Of a stretch of DNA of 64,000 nt, positions 26,355 to 36,617 are shown piece by piece; positions within the stretch are counted from its first letter, which is position 1, and each line of letters opens with the position of its first letter. The stretch comes from Polynucleobacter necessarius (GTDB taxonomy: Bacteria > Pseudomonadota > Gammaproteobacteria > Burkholderiales > Burkholderiaceae). The notes below the pieces were generated by a model. It searched no databases and had not been told where the DNA came from. It saw nothing but the letters and a program-made list of their open reading frames with translations. Both the position numbers and the translations under genes were made by a program. The stretch is from the NCBI GenBank assembly GCA_900095165.1, contig LT606947.1, forward strand, positions 62,001-126,000, read 5' to 3'.

Positions 26355-29300
26355 ATGGCTTCACCCCGTTTTGTTCATCTGCGCGTCCATTCCGAGTTTT
26401 CAATTACGGATGGTGTCGTTCGCATTGACGATGCGGTTGCTGCGGCTGAAAAAGACGGGATGGGGGCCTTGGCGCTCACCGATTTAAGTAATTTATTTGG
26501 TTTAGTTCGTTTTTATAACGCTGCACGTTTTGGCGGAATTAAGCCAATCGCAGGTGCGGATGTTTGGGTGAGCAACCCACAGGATCCAGATCAGCCTTAC
26601 CGTCTATTGCTCCTAGTCCAAAATCACTCTGGTTACCTCAATCTGTGCCAGTTGTTGAGTAAGGCCTCCCTAGAAAATCAGACGCGTGGTCGTGCTGAGG
26701 TAGACCCCACATGGTTTAGTGAGCCTGCTTCTAAAGCTGAAGATAAAGCCGCCAAAAGAACGTTGGCGTATGGATTGATTGCGCTTTCTGGTGGACGCTG
26801 GGGTGATGTTGGTGCTGCGCTGTTGGCAGGCCAAGAGGATCAGGCTAAGGGCGCCGCTAAACGCTGGGCAACATTATTTCCACATGCTTTTTACATAGAA
26901 GTTCAGCGTGGCGGCCATCCTCAGGATGAAAAACAGCTTCAGCTAGCTAGCCACCTTGCGAGCGAATTGGATTTACCGATCGTAGCTACGCATCCTGTGC
27001 AGTTTATGCAGCGCAGTGATTTCACAGCTCATGAGGTGCGTGTGTGTATTGCAGAGGGTGAGCTCCTAGGCAACCCCCGTCGCACGAAAAAATTTAATGA
27101 AGAGCAATATTTCTTATCTCAAGAGGAGATGGAAAAGCGCTTTGCAGATTTACCGGTTGCACTAGCTAACTCGGTAGAGATTGCTAAACGTTGTAATCTA
27201 TCTTTAACTTTAGGTCAGCCTTGCTTACCGGATTTCCCAACGCCGCCTGGTATTACGCTCGACGATTATTTATTGCAGCAATCGGAGATTGGCTTGAAGC
27301 GTCACATGGAGCGCAATTTCCCCGACCCAGAAGAGCGTGCTAAAGAAGAGGCTCGCTATCACGAGCGTCTCGTCTTTGAGGTGAAGACCATTTCTCAAAT
27401 GGGCTTCCCAGGTTACTTCTTGATTGTTGCGGACTTTATTAACTGGGCGAAAAACAATGGCGTACCAGTGGGTCCTGGGCGTGGATCTGGTGCTGGCTCT
27501 TTGGTTGCTTACTCGCTCGGTATTACCGACCTAGATCCACTACGCTACAGCCTGCTTTTTGAGCGCTTCCTCAATCCTGAGCGGGTATCAATGCCCGATT
27601 TCGATATTGACTTCTGTCAGCATGGGCGCGATCGCGTGATTCAGTACGTAAAAGATAAATACGGAAAAGATGCGGTCAGTCAAATCGCTACCTTTGGAAC
27701 TATGGCAGCAAGAGCGGCGATTCGTGATGTGGGTCGTGTGCTGGAACAGGGTTATAACTTCGTTGATGGTATTGCCAAGCTGATCCCGAATAAGCCAGGT
27801 CAGTACATGACTATTGAAATGGCGAAGAAGGAAGAAAAGCAATTAGGCGAACGCGAAAAGAATGAAGATGAAGTGCGTCAGCTCCTATCTCTCGCACAGC
27901 AGTTGGAGGGCATGACCCGTAACGTGGGTATGCATGCGGGTGGTGTATTAATTGCTCCTGGTCGTTTAACCGATTTTTGCCCGCTCTACACGCAAGAAGC
28001 GAAAGACTCTAAAGATCAAGAGAGTGGTTCCGTCATTAGTCAGTTTGATAAAGATGATGTTGAGGCAATCGGCTTAGTCAAGTTCGATTTCTTGGGTTTA
28101 ACAACGCTGACGATTTTAGCGGCAGCTGAAAAATGGATTAAGGCATTACATACTGATCGTAAAGATTGGAATATTGGTGAAATCCCACTTGATGATAAAA
28201 AGGCTTTTGAAGTTTTAAAGAATGCTAATACGGTTGCTGTCTTCCAGCTAGAAAGTCGCGGCATGCAAGGCATGCTTCGTGAAGCCAAGCCCGACCGCTT
28301 CGAAGATATTATTGCGCTCGTCGCACTCTATCGTCCTGGCCCAATGGATTTGATCCCAGACTTTATTGAGCGTAAGCATGGACGTCAGAAAGTGGAGTAT
28401 CCAGATCCACGTATTGAGCCCGTTCTGCAAGAAACCTACGGCATCATGGTCTATCAAGAGCAGGTGATGCAGATGGCCCAGATGATCGGCGGCTACTCAC
28501 TTGGTGGTGCTGATATGTTGCGTCGTGCGATGGGTAAGAAAAAGCCTGAAGAGATGGCGCAGCATCGCAAGATTTTTAGTGATGGCGCAAAAGCAGGTGG
28601 TATTACCGAAGGCAAGGCCAACGAGATTTATGACTTGATGGAGCGTTTTGCTGGCTATGGATTTAATAAATCTCATGCTGCCGCATATGCGCTCTTGGCC
28701 TATCAGACTGCTTGGCTAAAGGCTTACTACCCTGCTGAATTTATGGCAGCCAACTTATCGCTCGCAATGGATGACACCGATAAGGTGAAGATTCTGTATG
28801 ACGATTGTTTGGCAAATAATATTCGCGTGTTTTCACCAGACATTAATACTGGTGTTTATGTATTTACGCCATTACGGGCGCCAGATGCCGCCCCGGATTC
28901 TCTAATTAGCCATATTCGTTATGGTCTTGGTGCTGTTAGAGGTACTGGTGAGGCGACTATCGAAGTGATTGTGAAGGCGCGTGAAGCAGGCGGTCCGTTT
29001 AAAGATTTATTTGACTTCTGTGCCCGCGTTGATCGTAGGCAAGTTAACCGTCGTGCGATTGAGGCTTTGATGCGTGCCGGTGCTTTTGATAGTCTGTACA
29101 AAGACTCCATTCCTGCCGGCGGCAATCTTTACGAGATTCGCTCTACTTTATTGGCTTCTCTTGCGCGTGCAATTGAGGCGGCCGAACAAGCAGAAGCTTC
29201 AATCAACCAGGTGAGTTTGTTTGAGGTTGCAGGGGAAGAGGACCGCCACTTGCCTGAGCTAGTTCGCGAACTACCGTGGTCTGAAAAGAAACGCCTCCAG

Positions 29301-29981
29301 TATGAGAAAAGTGCTCTAGGCCTTTGTTTGACCGGCCACATGTTCGATGCCTATCGCGACGAGACGGCACATTTCATTCGTCAACCATTATTTAAGGTGA
29401 CTGAGGGTAAAGATCAGTTGATTGCCGGCATCATTACTTCTGCTCGCATGTTGACTGGTCAGCGCGGCCGCATGATGATCGCAACAATTGATGATGGCAC
29501 CGCTGCAATTGAGGTTACTCTCTATAGTGAAGTGTATGAACCGAATCGTTCTTGGCTTAAAGAGGATGAGTTATTAGTGGCGAAAGTGAACGTTACTCCC
29601 GATAAGTTTTCCGGAGGGATGCGGATCGTGTCTGAGGCGGTGATGGACATCACGGGTGCCCGCTTGCGTTTTGCGCGCAATGTGCATTTATCCATCGATT
29701 CAGCGATTGATCTCAAATCCTTGCGTAGCCAAATTGGACCTTACTTAATGAGTAATCGTGTGCGGGATCCTAAGTTAGGGCCTGCAGCAGCCTCTATGCC
29801 AAATGCCAGTGAGGGTCTCAAAGGTTTAATGCTCACTGCAGCAGTAACGACTAGTGGTGGGGCCTGTCTAATGCAATTCCCAGAAGAGTTGCGAATTTAT
29901 CCTGATGATGCTTGCTTGCATAGCTTGAATCAAATTTTGGCGGCCAAACAATCCAATACCGTTCAGGTTCAGTACCACTAA
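26355..29981 (+). CDS. dnaE: DNA polymerase III subunit alpha
   Basis: The 1208-residue replicative polymerase, a normal length. The PHP domain starts at once (FVHLRVHSEFSITDGV). The polymerase active site shows GPGRGSGAGSLVAYSLGITDLDP and PDFDIDFCQHGRDRVI (two catalytic Asp), followed by GMTRNVGMHAGGV and KFDFLGLTTL (third Asp). Finger and tau-binding parts, helix-hairpin-helix and an OB domain (IAGIITSARMLTGQRGRMM) follow. It is intact. The C-terminal tail continues past the OB fold as in betaproteobacteria. Confidence 0.98.
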   Translation: MASPRFVHLRVHSEFSITDGVVRIDDAVAAAEKDGMGALALTDLSNLFGLVRFYNAARFGGIKPIAGADVWVSNPQDPDQPYRLLLLVQNHSGYLNLCQLLSKASLENQTRGRAEVDPTWFSEPASKAEDKAAKRTLAYGLIALSGGRWGDVGAALLAGQEDQAKGAAKRWATLFPHAFYIEVQRGGHPQDEKQLQLASHLASELDLPIVATHPVQFMQRSDFTAHEVRVCIAEGELLGNPRRTKKFNEEQYFLSQEEMEKRFADLPVALANSVEIAKRCNLSLTLGQPCLPDFPTPPGITLDDYLLQQSEIGLKRHMERNFPDPEERAKEEARYHERLVFEVKTISQMGFPGYFLIVADFINWAKNNGVPVGPGRGSGAGSLVAYSLGITDLDPLRYSLLFERFLNPERVSMPDFDIDFCQHGRDRVIQYVKDKYGKDAVSQIATFGTMAARAAIRDVGRVLEQGYNFVDGIAKLIPNKPGQYMTIEMAKKEEKQLGEREKNEDEVRQLLSLAQQLEGMTRNVGMHAGGVLIAPGRLTDFCPLYTQEAKDSKDQESGSVISQFDKDDVEAIGLVKFDFLGLTTLTILAAAEKWIKALHTDRKDWNIGEIPLDDKKAFEVLKNANTVAVFQLESRGMQGMLREAKPDRFEDIIALVALYRPGPMDLIPDFIERKHGRQKVEYPDPRIEPVLQETYGIMVYQEQVMQMAQMIGGYSLGGADMLRRAMGKKKPEEMAQHRKIFSDGAKAGGITEGKANEIYDLMERFAGYGFNKSHAAAYALLAYQTAWLKAYYPAEFMAANLSLAMDDTDKVKILYDDCLANNIRVFSPDINTGVYVFTPLRAPDAAPDSLISHIRYGLGAVRGTGEATIEVIVKAREAGGPFKDLFDFCARVDRRQVNRRAIEALMRAGAFDSLYKDSIPAGGNLYEIRSTLLASLARAIEAAEQAEASINQVSLFEVAGEEDRHLPELVRELPWSEKKRLQYEKSALGLCLTGHMFDAYRDETAHFIRQPLFKVTEGKDQLIAGIITSARMLTGQRGRMMIATIDDGTAAIEVTLYSEVYEPNRSWLKEDELLVAKVNVTPDKFSGGMRIVSEAVMDITGARLRFARNVHLSIDSAIDLKSLRSQIGPYLMSNRVRDPKLGPAAASMPNASEGLKGLMLTAAVTTSGGACLMQFPEELRIYPDDACLHSLNQILAAKQSNTVQVQYH

Positions 29982-30011
29982 ATCAGCGGCAGCCAAACTA
30001 CCTAGAGTGAA

Positions 30012-31169
30012 TTATGTATTTGTAGCGGCTTGAAGCGCTGCAATCACTTGATTGGGTTCTAGGAGATTCAAGCATTCGCTATTGCTACTTGCACGATCTT
30101 CACAGCCTGCTTTGCGGCAGGGGACGCACTCCCCAGGCCCTTGCAAAATCGTGACATTACCAACTGTCTGCGAGCGAGCTCTTAATTGATAGGGTTGTGC
30201 GCCAATAAAGCCATTTGGCCATGGGCCAAAGTTAGTTGGTGGCGTTGGACCAAACAAGGCAATTGTAGGGGTGTTGCATGCCGCTGCAAGATGGGTGATT
30301 GAGGTATCAACTCCAACATAGGCTATTGCTCCACGAATCAGGGCCCCTGCTTGCGGAATGGTGAGTAGGCCTGCGGTATTAACGACATGCTTATGGATCT
30401 CTTCATCAAGCAATGAAAGAATGTCTTGATTGAGCCGAAGATCTTGCATAGCAGGTGATGCGCTCAGCACAACTTGCCAGCCTTGTTTGGTAATCCATGT
30501 CAACAATGTTTGCCAATAAGTAAGAGGCCAGCGCTTATAGGCGGTTAAAGGGCCGGGATGCACCACCACATATGGTGAGTGAAGCTGAGCGGCAATGCTT
30601 GGTGTAATAGGATCGTAAGCAGGAGCTGTTACTGAGATTGGTTTTTTAAATAACTCCAGTGGATTCAGGCAAAAGACCTCAAGCAGACGAAGCTTTTCAG
30701 TAATAACATGCTGTGCAAAATAATCCACATCAACCGTATGCAAACTGATGGCCTTCTTCCAAGCATTTTGCTTATCACTTTTACTTTTTTTGGCTTTGTC
30801 TTCCTCTGTGAGGCCTTGGGGGTGACCACCTAATACGCCTACGCGTTGATGGGCAGCTATTAAGCTATAGAAATAGACGCGGTCGCTCGGTTGCGTAACC
30901 ATCGCCAAGTCGTAACGCTGAAAGAGTCTAAAAAATAAGGAAAGGTATTCTTTAAGTTTGGGGCGGTCTGAAGTTTCGATTGTCTGGGTAATTTCAGGAT
31001 TGCCTTTGAGCATGTCAAGCTTGCCACGGTAGCCCAAAAAGTGAAACTCAGCATCAGGCCATAGTTCACGTGCCCGTAAAATTAGCGGTGTAGTAACAAG
31101 GACATCTCCAATTTGGCGAGTCGCAATAAATAAAACTTTTTTCGGCTTTAGTGCTGAGAATGCAGTCAT
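30012..31169 (-). CDS. Glycosyltransferase family 9 (LPS heptosyltransferase type)
   Basis: A 385-residue GT9 enzyme that adds a heptose or related sugar to the LPS core from an ADP-activated donor. Motifs are KKVLFIATRQIGDVLVTTPL at the start, VVVHPGPLTAYKRWPLTYW, and YVGVDTSITHLAAACNTPTIALFGPTPPTNFGPW (donor binding). The cysteine-rich end (GECVPCRKAGCEDRASSNSECL) is common in WaaQ-like members. ATG 31169 is chosen over an in-frame TTG at 31187. It is the third gene of a minus-strand LPS cluster with two GT2 genes; the exact sugar is uncertain. Confidence 0.85.
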   Translation of the reverse strand: MTAFSALKPKKVLFIATRQIGDVLVTTPLILRARELWPDAEFHFLGYRGKLDMLKGNPEITQTIETSDRPKLKEYLSLFFRLFQRYDLAMVTQPSDRVYFYSLIAAHQRVGVLGGHPQGLTEEDKAKKSKSDKQNAWKKAISLHTVDVDYFAQHVITEKLRLLEVFCLNPLELFKKPISVTAPAYDPITPSIAAQLHSPYVVVHPGPLTAYKRWPLTYWQTLLTWITKQGWQVVLSASPAMQDLRLNQDILSLLDEEIHKHVVNTAGLLTIPQAGALIRGAIAYVGVDTSITHLAAACNTPTIALFGPTPPTNFGPWPNGFIGAQPYQLRARSQTVGNVTILQGPGECVPCRKAGCEDRASSNSECLNLLEPNQVIAALQAATNT

Positions 31170-31189
31170 GGGGTTAATGTAACTCAATC

Positions 31190-31969
31190 CTACTGAGCTT
31201 TAGCCAGAATTTTTTCACGTACGCGACGTGCATTTTCTGCGGCATTAGATTGATTATTCGTGCGGTGGTAGAGGTGAAGCACTTCAGTTGAACACGATCC
31301 TGATTTACGAATCACCCCATTATTTTGCAGTCTAAAAACGAAATCAGCGTCCTCATGCCCCCAGCCTGTCATGGTTTCATCAAAACTACCAATAGCTTGG
31401 GCATCGGATCTCCAGCAGGCCATATTGCAGCCTTTGATACGGCGCCAAACAAATTTCTTGTAGTTGCGCCATGCACCATTATCTAATTTGATTTTGAGGG
31501 GCCAATATTTATTGATGCCGCCAGATAGTCGATAGCTTAATACCTTGCTGGAAAATTTCTTGAAGTCCCAATGGGGCCATGCGAGCAATTGTTTGCTGAG
31601 TTCGTCATTCAGTAGGATGCGACTTCCTGTTACTAAGTGATTTGCTTGAGAAAGCCTTCGGTGTTGGGCGATAAAGTCTGGCTGAACAATGCAATCGCTA
31701 TCTAGAAATATCAAATATTCACCAGTAGATGTTTCGATTGCTTGATTGAGGATGCGGGTTTTGCGAAAGCCTTGATCTTCTTGCCAGAGATGCGTTATTT
31801 TCACTGGAAAATTCACCTGCATTGCTGCAATAAGTTCTTTGGTGTCTAGGGTGGAGCCATCATCAGCAATGATGATTTCAAAATCTAGGTCCGTTTGAGT
31901 TCTGAGTGACTCAAGGCAGAATTTGAGGGCTTGCGGCCAGTTATAGGTTGCTAAAAGTACTGAGATCAT
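31190..31969 (-). CDS. Glycosyltransferase family 2
   Basis: A 259-residue GT2 enzyme. MISVLLATYNWPQAL and EIIIADDGSTLDTKEL are the nucleotide-binding part, and DSDCIVQPDF supplies the DxD metal site. The C-terminal GWGHEDADFVFRLQNNG is the Glyco_transf_7C galactosyltransferase-like region. ATG at 31969 is preferred, 11 bp after the preceding gene; an in-frame TTG at 31987 would overlap it. It probably adds a hexose in LPS core or O-chain synthesis, from its place between two LPS genes. Confidence 0.85.
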   Translation of the reverse strand: MISVLLATYNWPQALKFCLESLRTQTDLDFEIIIADDGSTLDTKELIAAMQVNFPVKITHLWQEDQGFRKTRILNQAIETSTGEYLIFLDSDCIVQPDFIAQHRRLSQANHLVTGSRILLNDELSKQLLAWPHWDFKKFSSKVLSYRLSGGINKYWPLKIKLDNGAWRNYKKFVWRRIKGCNMACWRSDAQAIGSFDETMTGWGHEDADFVFRLQNNGVIRKSGSCSTEVLHLYHRTNNQSNAAENARRVREKILAKAQ

Positions 31970-31980
31970 TTTCTGGGATA

Positions 31981-32745
31981 TTAACAACGCTCAGCTTCTT
32001 GATGCAGTTGCCATAACTTCATGTAGCGATAGTAGGTCCCTTGCCCATTGGAAATGGCTAAAGCAAAACCCTGAGGGCCATCCAAAAAACCAAGGCGAAT
32101 GAAGTAGGTGCGAGTAAAAGCCCAAATACCATGAAGCACTGCCTTTAAGGGGCTGCTCTTTTTTCCTTTGGAAAAAGCCTGCTCTGCCGAAGCTGTTGAA
32201 TAGCGGTCAATTTTTTGTAGCACCTGTGAAAAGTTCATAAAGGTGAAGTGCAGCATGGGATTTTCTAGTTTCGCTACTTGTCCATTTGGAATCAGTCGTT
32301 CGTGAACGAGGTCATCTGAGAAACGAGCAGTGCCACGTTTGAATAATCGATCTACATAATCTTGGCTCCAGCCAGAATGGCGAATAAAGCGTCCGCAATA
32401 CCAAGATAGGCGTGGAATCGCAAAACAGTCGACATGAGCTGGGTGATGAATGGCGGTCAGGATTTCACTTCTGAGGGCTGGCGTGAGGCGTTCATCAGCA
32501 TCCAGGGAGAGCACCCACTCGCCTGTTGCCAAGTCTAGGGCACGGTTCTTTTGAGACCCAAAGCCAGGCCAATCGGCTGGTTGGCTAATGCTGGCCCCAT
32601 GGTTTTTGGCGATTTCTAGGGTGCGATCAGTGCTATTAGTGTCGACCACCACGATTTGCTGGGCAACCCCCTCTAGGGAAGCCAAACAATCGGCCAAATT
32701 GGCTTCTTCATTGCGAGTGATGAGTATGACGGATAAGGTGGGCAT
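31981..32745 (-). CDS. Glycosyltransferase family 2, WaaE/KdtX-like
   Basis: A 254-residue GT2 enzyme like the LPS core glucosyltransferase WaaE/KdtX: LSVILITRNEEANLADCLASL, VVVDTNSTDRTLEIAK, LSLDADERLTPAL (DxD), and RLSWYCGRFIRHSGWSQDYV, a segment typical of this subgroup. It is divergent from msbA with only 10 bp between start codons, so the promoters overlap the coding ends. It acts at the cytoplasmic face of the inner membrane. It is intact. Confidence 0.87.
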   Translation of the reverse strand: MPTLSVILITRNEEANLADCLASLEGVAQQIVVVDTNSTDRTLEIAKNHGASISQPADWPGFGSQKNRALDLATGEWVLSLDADERLTPALRSEILTAIHHPAHVDCFAIPRLSWYCGRFIRHSGWSQDYVDRLFKRGTARFSDDLVHERLIPNGQVAKLENPMLHFTFMNFSQVLQKIDRYSTASAEQAFSKGKKSSPLKAVLHGIWAFTRTYFIRLGFLDGPQGFALAISNGQGTYYRYMKLWQLHQEAERC

Positions 32746-32755
32746 AATTCATTAT

Positions 32756-34519
32756 ATGAATGCTCAAGACCGCACTGCCTTAAATCGCTTAATTCAGTAC
32801 CTCAGGCCCCATATTGGCTTGATTATTAGCTCTTTATTGGCCATGGCGCTCGTTGCTGGTGCCGAAACCTCTATTCCCGCTCTGATGAAGCCATTATTGG
32901 ACCGCGGCTTCACTGGGCAGCTCAACAGCAAACTTTGGCAGGTACCAGTCTTCTTGGTGGGTTTGGCACTTGTTCGAAGTTTGGCCCAGTTCCTCTCAAA
33001 TTATTTGCTGACTCGCGTCATCAATTCAGTACTGCTCAAATTACGCGAGCAAATGTTTCGGGCGCTACTAAACGCGTCAACTACTTTTTTCCAAAAGAAC
33101 TCCGCATCTAATTTAATTAATGCAGTTGTTTTTGAGGTGAACAACGTTCTCTCAATTATGGGAGGCATGTTAATTAGCTTGGTACGGGACTCACTCACTG
33201 TCGTGGGTCTAATTGGCTATCTCATTTATCTAAATTGGCAATTGACTTTGGTGGTCTTGGTGATCTTCTCCATTATTGCCTTCATCATGAGCAAGATAAA
33301 CAAGCGCCTGCGAACTTTAAATCGCGAGCAGCAGACTCTGACCAGTGAATTGGCCTATATTGTTGAAGAATCTGCGGCTGGTTACAAAATCGTGAAAGTA
33401 CATGGCGCTGAAGAATATGAAATGCGTCGTTTTATGGATAAGGCGGAACGCTTACGGCAGTTTGCGTTGAAGTCAGCAGTGGCTGGCGGCTTGAATCAGC
33501 CCATTACTCAACTAATCGCTTCTATGGCGCTATCCATTGTGTTGGCAATAGCTCTAATGCAGTCAGCCTCTGAAGGCACTACGGTTGGTGGCTTTGCCTC
33601 ATTTATTACCGCCATGATGTTGGTGATTTCCCCAATTAAACATTTGGCGGATATTAATCAACCTTTGCAGCGCGGCTTAACTGCTGCCGAGATGATTTTC
33701 TCGCTTATGGATCAACCATTTGAAGAGGATGAATCCCGCAGGGAAAATATGAAATCCTTGGGCAAGGCTAAGGGTGGAATTCGATTTGAAGATGTTGGCT
33801 TCTCCTACCAGCAGGAGGCGGGACGTAAAGATGCACTCACTGGTGTGAATTTAAACATTAAGCCTGGTGAGGTAGTTGCTTTTGTCGGACCATCTGGCGG
33901 CGGGAAGTCTACGCTGGTCAATTTATTGCCTCGTTTCTTTAGGCCCACTAGCGGACAAATTTTCTTGGATGATATTCCTCTTGAGGATATTGTTCTTGCA
34001 GATGTGCGCAAGCAAATTGCTTTTGTAAGTCAGGATGTCATTTTATTTAATGACAGTATTGCGGCCAATGTGGCCTATGGAGCTGTAGGTTCGAGTGGGA
34101 TTGATCGGGGGCGCGTGATGGAGGCGCTTGAGGCAGCAAACTTAAGTGCCCTCATGAAAGAAATGCCCGAAGGTATTGATACGCAAATTGGAGATAACGG
34201 CAATCGTTTATCCGGTGGTCAGCGTCAACGTTTAGCAATTGCGAGGGCGATTTATAAGAATGCGCCTATTTTGATCTTGGATGAGGCAACTTCCGCTCTG
34301 GATTCCGAATCTGAGCGTCAAGTGCAGGATGCTTTAGAGCGTTTGATGGCAGGCAGAACCACTTTGGTTATTGCGCACCGCTTATCAACTATTGAGCAAG
34401 CTGACCGTATTGTGGTGCTGGAGCATGGCCATGTGATTGAGAATGGCACACATGAAGAACTACTTACTAAAGATGGCTTATATGCCAACCTGCATCGCAT
34501 CCAGTTTTCAAATGCTTAA
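32756..34519 (+). CDS. msbA: Lipid A export ABC transporter ATP-binding/permease MsbA
   Basis: A 587-residue half-transporter that flips lipid A-core across the inner membrane. Six transmembrane segments (residues about 15-320) precede the nucleotide-binding domain with Walker A VGPSGGGKSTLV, the signature LSGGQRQRLAIARAI, Walker B ILILDEATSALD and the H-loop VIAHRLST. The ATG at 32756 is chosen; a longer frame from 32588 is inside the opposite-strand glycosyltransferase gene and lacks family sequence. It is convergent with rng over 7 bp. It is intact. Confidence 0.95.
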   Translation: MNAQDRTALNRLIQYLRPHIGLIISSLLAMALVAGAETSIPALMKPLLDRGFTGQLNSKLWQVPVFLVGLALVRSLAQFLSNYLLTRVINSVLLKLREQMFRALLNASTTFFQKNSASNLINAVVFEVNNVLSIMGGMLISLVRDSLTVVGLIGYLIYLNWQLTLVVLVIFSIIAFIMSKINKRLRTLNREQQTLTSELAYIVEESAAGYKIVKVHGAEEYEMRRFMDKAERLRQFALKSAVAGGLNQPITQLIASMALSIVLAIALMQSASEGTTVGGFASFITAMMLVISPIKHLADINQPLQRGLTAAEMIFSLMDQPFEEDESRRENMKSLGKAKGGIRFEDVGFSYQQEAGRKDALTGVNLNIKPGEVVAFVGPSGGGKSTLVNLLPRFFRPTSGQIFLDDIPLEDIVLADVRKQIAFVSQDVILFNDSIAANVAYGAVGSSGIDRGRVMEALEAANLSALMKEMPEGIDTQIGDNGNRLSGGQRQRLAIARAIYKNAPILILDEATSALDSESERQVQDALERLMAGRTTLVIAHRLSTIEQADRIVVLEHGHVIENGTHEELLTKDGLYANLHRIQFSNA

Positions 34520-34526
34520 TCAGTGA

Positions 34527-35990
34527 TTAACTGAGAACAATATCGTATTGCTCTTGGCGAAAGCTGCCTTCAGCCTGCAGTTTGATGGGTTTACTAATAA
34601 AGTCGCCCAATTGCGCTAAGAATTGATTTTCTTCTTCAAGAAAGAGATCAATTACATCGGGTGCGGCAACAATTCTAAATTCACGGGGATTAAATTGGCG
34701 ACGCTCTCGTACAATTTCCCGCAAAATCTCATAACAAATAGTCTGTGCCGTTTTGACTTCACCCTTGCCTTGGCAGGTAGAACAGGGCTCGCAAGTGATA
34801 TGAGCGAGGGATTCTCGAGTTCGCTTTCGCGTCATCTCCACCAAGCCTAATGAGGAAAATTCACTCACTGAGGTTCGAGCATGATCACGCTCTAAATTAC
34901 GATTGAGTTCGTGCAAAACAGATGCTTGATGATCCTTGCTCAGCATATTAATAAAGTCAATGATGATGATGCCACCAAGATTGCGTAAACGGAGTTGACG
35001 AGCAATGGCCTGAGCAGCCTCAAGATTGGTTTTAAATACAGTGTCATCGAGATTGCGTGCGCCAACATAGCTTCCAGTGTTGACATCAATTGTGGTCATT
35101 GACTCCGTTTGATCGATCATTAAATAGCCGCCGGATTTGAGATCAACCCTTCTACCCAAGGCTTTATTAATTTCTGTATCAACGTCAAATAAATCAAATA
35201 GGGCGCGCTCACCACGATGCAGGGAGAGCTTATCCAAAAGATTGGGCATGTAGAGCGCGGCGAAATCTTTGAGCTTTTCAAAATTCTCAGCAGAGTCCAC
35301 TCGAATTTGTGCCGTCTCTTCACCAGCAATGTCTCGTAATACGCGCTCGGCCAAGCTGAGATCCTGATAAAGCAGGCTAGGGACAGTCTTGTGGTTCACA
35401 GTTTCTCGGATCCCCTCCCAAGTGGTGCGCAGGTAAAGCATATCGTGTTTAAGTTCGATGTCACTGGCATCTTGTGCGTTGGTGCGCACAATGATTCCAT
35501 CTTTTTCATCGGCAGGCATGAGTCCAGCAAGGCGCGCCTTGATGGCGTCGCGTTCCTCGGGCTGATCAATTCTTTGGGATACGCCAATGTACTTTTCGCT
35601 TGCAGCATCTGTCCCGGCTGGCGGCAGGTAAACCAAATTACGACCGGCAATACTTAATTGGGTTGTGAGGCGCGCACCTTTCGTCCCCAAAGGATCTTTG
35701 AGAACCTGCACTAAGACATTTTGCCCTTCAAAGAGTAGCTTTTCAATTTGAGCTTGAGGATTATTTTGAGTGATATCCGCAACGTGCATAAATGCAGTGC
35801 GCTCTAAGCCAATCTCTATGAAGGCAGATTGCATGCCAGGTAGCACGCGTACCACTTTGGCTAAATAGATATTGCCGACGATGCTGCGTTGACGCGTGCG
35901 CTCAATCTGTAGTTCTTGAACAGCGCCTTGCTGAATTAATGCCACCCGTGTTTCTTGGGGTGTAATGTTGATCAGAATTTCTTCATTCAT
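34527..35990 (-). CDS. rng: Ribonuclease G
   Basis: A 487-residue endoribonuclease of the RNase E/G family that matures 16S rRNA 5' ends and degrades mRNA. The S1 domain is near the start (GNIYLAKVVRVLPGMQSAFIEIG), the DNase I-like catalytic part has TTIDVNTGSYVG and GGIIIIDFINM (metal Asp), and the zinc-link motif CEPCSTCQGKG is near residue 405. The length fits RNase G, not RNase E. The start overlaps the maf stop by 4 bp, so it is translated from the maf-rng mRNA. Confidence 0.95.
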   Translation of the reverse strand: MNEEILINITPQETRVALIQQGAVQELQIERTRQRSIVGNIYLAKVVRVLPGMQSAFIEIGLERTAFMHVADITQNNPQAQIEKLLFEGQNVLVQVLKDPLGTKGARLTTQLSIAGRNLVYLPPAGTDAASEKYIGVSQRIDQPEERDAIKARLAGLMPADEKDGIIVRTNAQDASDIELKHDMLYLRTTWEGIRETVNHKTVPSLLYQDLSLAERVLRDIAGEETAQIRVDSAENFEKLKDFAALYMPNLLDKLSLHRGERALFDLFDVDTEINKALGRRVDLKSGGYLMIDQTESMTTIDVNTGSYVGARNLDDTVFKTNLEAAQAIARQLRLRNLGGIIIIDFINMLSKDHQASVLHELNRNLERDHARTSVSEFSSLGLVEMTRKRTRESLAHITCEPCSTCQGKGEVKTAQTICYEILREIVRERRQFNPREFRIVAAPDVIDLFLEEENQFLAQLGDFISKPIKLQAEGSFRQEQYDIVLS

Positions 35991-36610
35991 ATGCGGGCAA
36001 CTTTAGCGAAATCCAATAATTGGTTAACTTCGAAAATAGGTAACCCCATGATACCGCTATAGCTACCTTTAATTGAGGGAATAAAAGCTGTTCCAAGACC
36101 TTGAATGCCATATGCACCAGCCTTACCAAAGGGTTCGCCACTCTGGATGTAGTTATCAATTTGCGCTTCAGTTAAGTGAGCAAATTCTGCTTCGGATGCT
36201 TGCATCAAACAAAGCGGGTTGGTTTGGAGGTCGATTGTGAGGACAACTGCTGTAAGTACCTCATGTACTTTCCCGCTGAGCATTTTTAGAATGCGTGCAG
36301 CATCGGTAGCATCGGTGGGTTTTCCAAGGATTTCGCTGGCTGGGTTATCAGGCAAGCTGACGGTGGTATCTGCGCACAGAATAGGCGCCCATGGTTTTCC
36401 GCTGTTTTGCCATCTTGCTAATGCCATGGCGCTTTTGGCAAACGTGACCCGCTCAACATACTGACGGGCTTTTTCGGTGGGGAGGGGCACTTCAAGGGTT
36501 TTTGTATCTTCGCCTGGCGCTGCAATCAGCATCTCAAACCGGACACCAATTTGTTTGAGGAGTTCTTGGCGTCGTGGACTTTGTGAGGCAAGATAAATAT
36601 AAGAAAACAT
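35987..36610 (-). CDS. Maf-type nucleoside triphosphate pyrophosphatase (YhdE-like)
   Basis: A 207-residue Maf protein that hydrolyses non-canonical or excess NTPs to NMP. It starts YIYLASQSPRRQELL (the SxSxRR substrate motif), has ILCADTTVSL (metal Asp), ILGKPTDATDAARIL and the C-terminal AGAYGIQGLGTAFI, with KGSYSGIMGLPI. The ATG at 36610 is taken instead of the in-frame TTG at 36613. It lies between rlmH and rng in the same operon, the typical order. Confidence 0.92.
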   Translation of the reverse strand: MFSYIYLASQSPRRQELLKQIGVRFEMLIAAPGEDTKTLEVPLPTEKARQYVERVTFAKSAMALARWQNSGKPWAPILCADTTVSLPDNPASEILGKPTDATDAARILKMLSGKVHEVLTAVVLTIDLQTNPLCLMQASEAEFAHLTEAQIDNYIQSGEPFGKAGAYGIQGLGTAFIPSIKGSYSGIMGLPIFEVNQLLDFAKVARI

Positions 36611-36617
36611 CAATGAC

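Noticed and set aside
32588..32755. Longer N-terminus for msbA
   Set aside because: This extension is antisense to the WaaE-like gene and has no family match; ATG 32756 fits MsbA.
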